Positions 52,501 through 54,860 of a DNA stretch of 54,860 bases are shown here, piece after piece. Position numbers and translations under genes: made by a program. Under the pieces are notes generated by a model that was not told where the DNA came from, ran no database searches, and worked only from the letters and a program-made list of their open reading frames with translations. The stretch is from Bacilli bacterium. GTDB lineage: Bacteria > Bacillota_I > Bacilli_A > RF39 > UBA660. The number at the start of each line of letters is the position of its first letter. The stretch's first letter is position 1. The stretch spans positions 1-54,860 of the forward strand of contig JAFURC010000029.1 of the NCBI GenBank assembly GCA_017472015.1. Direction: 5' to 3'.

Positions 52501-52835
52501 ATGATAATGTTAAAAGAGAAATCATCTTTGAAAATATTAAAAACTTCAAAAGATATAACTTCCAATTAGATTTATTTGAAGGTCCTTATAAAGTAGTTTT
52601 ACCAGTAAGTGATAATAAAGATAAAACAAATGCTTGGTTTAAAAAAATAATAGATTTAAAAGAATTAGAAACTGGAGAATACGCAATTTATATTAAAACA
52701 ACAAGTAACAATAAAACTTATTATGGAGAACTTATAGATGTTGCTTATACAGACTTTTCTAAAATAAATACCAGTAAATTTGAATTTACAAGAAATGATA
52801 ATAAACGACTTCGTTTAGAATTAAAAGTTAAATAA
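49593..52835 (+). CDS. Large secreted N-acetylglucosaminidase-type wall protein
   Basis: 1080 aa. Signal peptide (residues 1-21, ending VNG). The glucosaminidase domain lies at residues about 285-410: GANAILMMALATNESSLGQS holds the catalytic-type Glu, with SKNNLFGHAAYDSDAYNSA and PYWGEKVANYYY, as in LytD/GH73-like autolysins. SH3-like segments flank it (about 80-140, 425-510 with TDSINTRTEPNLTS, and 560-680). An Ig-like DUF5011-type domain (about 690-770: DQEDLDLTSKIKVV, GITYQVTDNDNNTTSKTI) follows. The C-terminal 300 residues are beta-rich and unrecognised. Its likely role is cutting wall glycan during growth or separation. It lies just upstream of the third DGR-type target. Confidence 0.82.
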   Translation: MKKYLIIFNILFIFTILDVNGLTSDEIKTRNVCESIELAIANEDKTLTSVNCFDNYLDAKNEMNNNEEENLVILERINEETKIIDAKYALVYLGVRPVTENTYYYSDSSLKTSISYMNHHVNYGATDGVFLELNYDNLAIKVKVNGVVGWLKKDYYKIIPVNFLNHTSYYQVKTDGLYHYYSKNIELTTSQFGRIIDSKPSNLNIGKYYSHDGNYFYSSLKTMINDYKNNNYQNSINKDNPYYNYYMYLPHRARSNYTSDDIDAYLKNNKGLIGTIYGKHFVSKYSNMYQAGIYFKSSESLYGANAILMMALATNESSLGQSSLAISKNNLFGHAAYDSDAYNSATGYLNPYQSIIGHANSYINCGYANPKDSRYYGSNVGNKNSGMNIKYASDPYWGEKVANYYYLFDQDNGNLDKDYYQLGVTNTDSINTRTEPNLTSTIPYMLKYQNIPVIILGEVEGVNVNGSTKWYKIVSDANLNESRTSIQSCSYSNYYNYNSYVYVHSSFIKKTNTTTNNKYNSNNQEVLKNYKYKEYSNGSVYTPKVGLITKYTNVFDTATMSITTKSVKKGHLATVFMEAIDENNQVVAYLITSDYSKNQKAWVSKDSLSFKDYDILKVNLLTSGDYLNVYTDINGSVLGSIYTDTYAVITSQKKVDNNLWLKISYGLDNTYAWINTNISSSKGTLEYTTNNLNEKPVITASDQTFMKYDEIDPLKYVTAYDQEDLDLTSKIKVVANTVDNTKTGTYGITYQVTDNDNNTTSKTIKVTIKDYQTGESLFMYDSIKHLSENKFKLQGFLGVKKQDNINIDHYILLVNQQTNKTYKFKMNDYKDYPYEMKSIDDDKTYNYSGGWFQGEIDLCKDNIPEGDYTIYIEAINKDTKYSTKTYFTNIAYLSMPRRIKSSTRGISFDIDYSYNGSPILLTIRDNHLLSYDEPTTLDPMYNFFNEISLKDTKLTINGTSHSVGVSYTKDDNVKREIIFENIKNFKRYNFQLDLFEGPYKVVLPVSDNKDKTNAWFKKIIDLKELETGEYAIYIKTTSNNKTYYGELIDVAYTDFSKINTSKFEFTRNDNKRLRLELKVK

Positions 52836-52848
52836 ATTTAAAAAGTTA

Positions 52849-52877
52849 TTGTAAAACTTATAATATTTTGATACAAT
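52849..52877 (+). promoter_or_regulatory. Promoter of DGR-type target 3
   Basis: TTGTAA (52849-52854) and TACAAT (52872-52877) with 17-bp spacing, before a CGGAGG site and ATG 52905. Confidence 0.5.
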
Positions 52878-52904
52878 TTTATTGTAATAATCGGAGGCTA
52901 AATT

Positions 52905-54839
52905 ATGTTAGAATATTTAAAAATAAATAATCATTTTAAAAAATATTTACCAATTTTCATGATCATGTTATCTCTTATCCTTTTAATGGGAACAAGTTAT
53001 GCACTTCTTAGAAGTAGTCAAGTAGGAGAAGAAACTTATGTCATGAATGTAGGTCTACTTGAAGTTACTTTTCAAGATTCTGAAACCAATGCTTTAACAG
53101 TTGAAAACATGGTTCCTGTAACAGATCAAGAAGGAATGGAAACAGATAAAGAATTAGTTTTTACTGTTAAAAATACAGGAACACTACTAGCTAAATATAA
53201 TATTTATATTGAAGAAACATCAACTAGTCCTGAATTTAAATCAGTTATTAGATTTATATCAAATAAAAACAATGAAGGTTATAATAATCCTAAAACTTTA
53301 AGTGAAAATAGTTTTATAGATCAATTTGCTTATCTTGATGTCGGAGAGTCTGCAACTTATAAAGTTAAAGTTTGGTTAGCAGAAGAAGCAGATGCAACTT
53401 ACATGAATAAAACATTTACAGCCAGAATTGTAATAGATGTCATCCAAGGAAATGCTCCGGCTATGGAAGAAATCAAAAAATCAATTTCCAAATCAACTTG
53501 TAATCCAAGTGTAACTGATGATGACGGAACAATTTATTTATCAGGAACCAACGATTGTGTTAACTTTAATTATGTTTGGTATTCAGGAAAACTTTGGAGA
53601 ATAACAGCCTTATATCCAGATGGAACAATGAAAATGATAACAGATGGTGCTATAACAACAATAGCATATGGTTCTAATAATAAATTCTATACAGATGAAA
53701 ATACTACTTCATATATGTATCAGTGGTTAAATCAAGAGTTTTTACCAACTTTATATAATCATGAAAATATTATAGTCGAAGATGCAACTTGGAATGCATC
53801 CCCTGGAAACGGAACAATAAGTAGTAAATTACCAGTAAGAGGACAAGAAGAAGTTTTAGTTAATGCAAGTGTAGGCTTATTAAATAGTTATGAGTATTAT
53901 AAAAGTTATCAAAATACATCATTGAGTTCAGGCTATTTAAATATTGGTTACTTTTGGTTCTTATTAAATCCATATAGCGCTAGTTCTTCGGGCATCTGGT
54001 ACGTAGGCAGCAGCGGTAGCGGCAACAACCTTAGTCCGTCCGACGCGTATGGCGGTCGCCCATCTATATATCTAAAATCAGGGGTTCAACTAATAGGTGG
54101 AACTGGAACTGAAAGTAATCCTTACAGAATAAAAGGAGATCAAGAACAAGCTGAAGCAAATGTAACCTTAATAAATACAAGACAAAGTGGTGAATATGTA
54201 AATTTTGATGAAGAATTATATAGAATAATAGGAGTCGAAAACGAAACAACTAAATTAATCAAAGATGATTATGTAAAAGATGAAAGTAGTACAATATTAA
54301 CAAAAGCAGTTGCTAGTAGTACAATATTCGGTAAGGATACTAATTCTCAAACAGATAATTACTGGGATTATTACTTAAATAAAACTTGGAAACCAGCAAT
54401 AGAAGATGACTATGAAAAAATGTTGGTTGAAGGAATTTATTATACCAAATATTTTACAGGAGATAATTATAAAAATACGGTCTGCGCAACTGTCAGCAAT
54501 GCAACCTCGATTAAAGATTGTGATAAAACAGGAGTATCTACTTGGTCTGGATATGTAGGACTTCCAAGATATGGAGAAATGTTTGCAAGTCAAACAAGAG
54601 ATTATACATCTAGTAATGCTAAAAATATGTGGTTAATTACTCCAAATAGTTCTTCGAAAGTCTGGTACGTACCCAGCAGCGGTATCGGCAACCGCAATAG
54701 TCCGTCCGGCACGTATGGCGGGCGTCCTACCATTAATCTAAAATCTGAAATCCTGATAGAATCAGGAAGTGGTATTAAAAGTGACCCGTATGAAATAAAA
54801 TTAGTTGAAACAACAGAAACGGAAGAAGTACAAGAGTAA
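52905..54839 (+). CDS. DGR-type variable protein 3 with two variable regions
   Basis: 644 aa. The N-terminal segment YLPIFMIMLSLILLMGTSYAL is followed by a camelysin/TasA-like domain (residues about 38-180), the same plan as targets 1 and 2. Two consecutive C-type-lectin-like variable domains follow (about 195-415 and 415-644), each ending in a GC-rich stretch and YGGRP.I.LKS...(G)SGT/GTGT.SNPY. VR3 (residues about 363-386) and VR4 (about 585-608) lie 666 bp apart. The encoded stretches WYVGSSGSGNN and WYVPSSGIGNR differ where adenines would sit in a template. Neither VR matches the TR at 3873, so another template is expected outside the window. Confidence 0.75.
   Translation: MLEYLKINNHFKKYLPIFMIMLSLILLMGTSYALLRSSQVGEETYVMNVGLLEVTFQDSETNALTVENMVPVTDQEGMETDKELVFTVKNTGTLLAKYNIYIEETSTSPEFKSVIRFISNKNNEGYNNPKTLSENSFIDQFAYLDVGESATYKVKVWLAEEADATYMNKTFTARIVIDVIQGNAPAMEEIKKSISKSTCNPSVTDDDGTIYLSGTNDCVNFNYVWYSGKLWRITALYPDGTMKMITDGAITTIAYGSNNKFYTDENTTSYMYQWLNQEFLPTLYNHENIIVEDATWNASPGNGTISSKLPVRGQEEVLVNASVGLLNSYEYYKSYQNTSLSSGYLNIGYFWFLLNPYSASSSGIWYVGSSGSGNNLSPSDAYGGRPSIYLKSGVQLIGGTGTESNPYRIKGDQEQAEANVTLINTRQSGEYVNFDEELYRIIGVENETTKLIKDDYVKDESSTILTKAVASSTIFGKDTNSQTDNYWDYYLNKTWKPAIEDDYEKMLVEGIYYTKYFTGDNYKNTVCATVSNATSIKDCDKTGVSTWSGYVGLPRYGEMFASQTRDYTSSNAKNMWLITPNSSSKVWYVPSSGIGNRNSPSGTYGGRPTINLKSEILIESGSGIKSDPYEIKLVETTETEEVQE
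53981..54083 (+). repeat. Variable-type region VR3
   Basis: GC-rich block starting TAGTTCTTCG and ending CTAAAATC. It aligns gap-free with VR4 at offset 666. Differences cluster in the middle, while CTGGTACGTA, CAGCAGCGGTA, CGGCAAC and AGTCCGTCCG are shared. Confidence 0.65.
54647..54749 (+). repeat. Variable-type region VR4
   Basis: Partner of VR3 in the same gene, with about 20 differences over 103 bp. Variation falls in the first codons, the GG/CC pair, AACCG/AAACC and the GA/GG, GC/AC positions, consistent with mutated AAC-type codons of one shared template. Confidence 0.65.
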
Positions 54840-54860
54840 GAAACGGTGATACTAATCTAG

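Noticed and set aside
1..54860. tRNA or rRNA genes, insertion sequences and CRISPR arrays
   Set aside because: None recognised on either strand: no transposase motifs, no T-loop-type sequence with proper arms, no regular repeat-spacer pattern.

Overview
The window is a low-GC bacterial chromosome segment with Shine-Dalgarno-led genes, TAA-dominated stops and the standard code (UGA ends several genes where read-through would run into terminators or coupled starts). The gene set (infC-rpmI-rplT, rpsB-tsf, an FtsW-family gene, dnaE, pyk, an RNase J, a spoIVFA/spoIVFB-like pair, a SipW-type signal peptidase, lipoproteins) points to a Firmicutes/Bacilli-type, gut-like lineage. No species can be named from this sequence alone.

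1-4.4 kb: a diversity-generating retroelement (DGR). Order: secreted variable protein with a 3' variable repeat (VR1), hairpins, MutS-domain-I-like small protein, Avd-like helical-bundle protein, reverse transcriptase (RT, apparently split by a -1 frameshift at an A8 run), template repeat (TR, 3873-3981), and a second MutS-I-like small protein that overlaps a HerA-like ATPase gene. TR and VR1 are both 109 bp and differ almost only at TR adenines. The same TR explains a second variable region (VR2) 8 kb away in a second secreted protein (10.4-12.0 kb). A third secreted protein (52.9-54.8 kb) carries two variable-type regions (VR3, VR4) of a different family, for which no template lies in the window.

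4.4-10.2 kb: HerA-like ATPase, a degenerate ABC exporter, and an AbiEi/AbiEii toxin-antitoxin pair lying between two 92%-identical copies of the exporter's 3' end, then a decayed reverse-strand gene. 12.2-16.8 kb: a SipW-type (His-dyad) signal peptidase with two TasA/camelysin-like secreted proteins, three membrane proteins and a purine nucleoside phosphorylase. This peptidase is the likely export partner of the DGR targets, whose N-termini resemble its usual substrates.

17-27.8 kb: a single-promoter operon for a type IV secretion-like machine (VirB6-like, PrgI/VirB3-like, accessory protein, VirB4 ATPase, SpoIID/C39-like wall-active protein, lipoprotein, VirD4 coupling ATPase) with no relaxase visible, lying between ordinary chromosomal genes.

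27.8-36.3 kb: cadherin-like-repeat surface protein, FtsW-family protein, DnaE, pyruvate kinase, SpoIVFA/B-like pair. 36.3-39.3 kb: two DUF4143-type ATPases, the first lying between the intact 3' end of spoIVFB and a diverged second copy of that end, which repeats the layout of the AbiE insertion. 39.4-47.5 kb: infC leader and infC (AUC start), rpmI, rplT, rpsB, tsf (L20 and S2 share an added C-terminal domain), WG-repeat protein, Cys-less PTS IIB-like protein, RNase J with an altered metal motif, rmuC. 47.5-49.5 kb: remnants and an AlbA_2-type gene interrupted by UGA. 49.6-54.8 kb: a large glucosaminidase-type wall protein and the third DGR-type target.

The main points of interest are the multi-target DGR with its two MutS-I-like accessories, split RT and covarying hairpins, and the repeated pattern of accessory genes set behind duplicated 3' ends of core genes.
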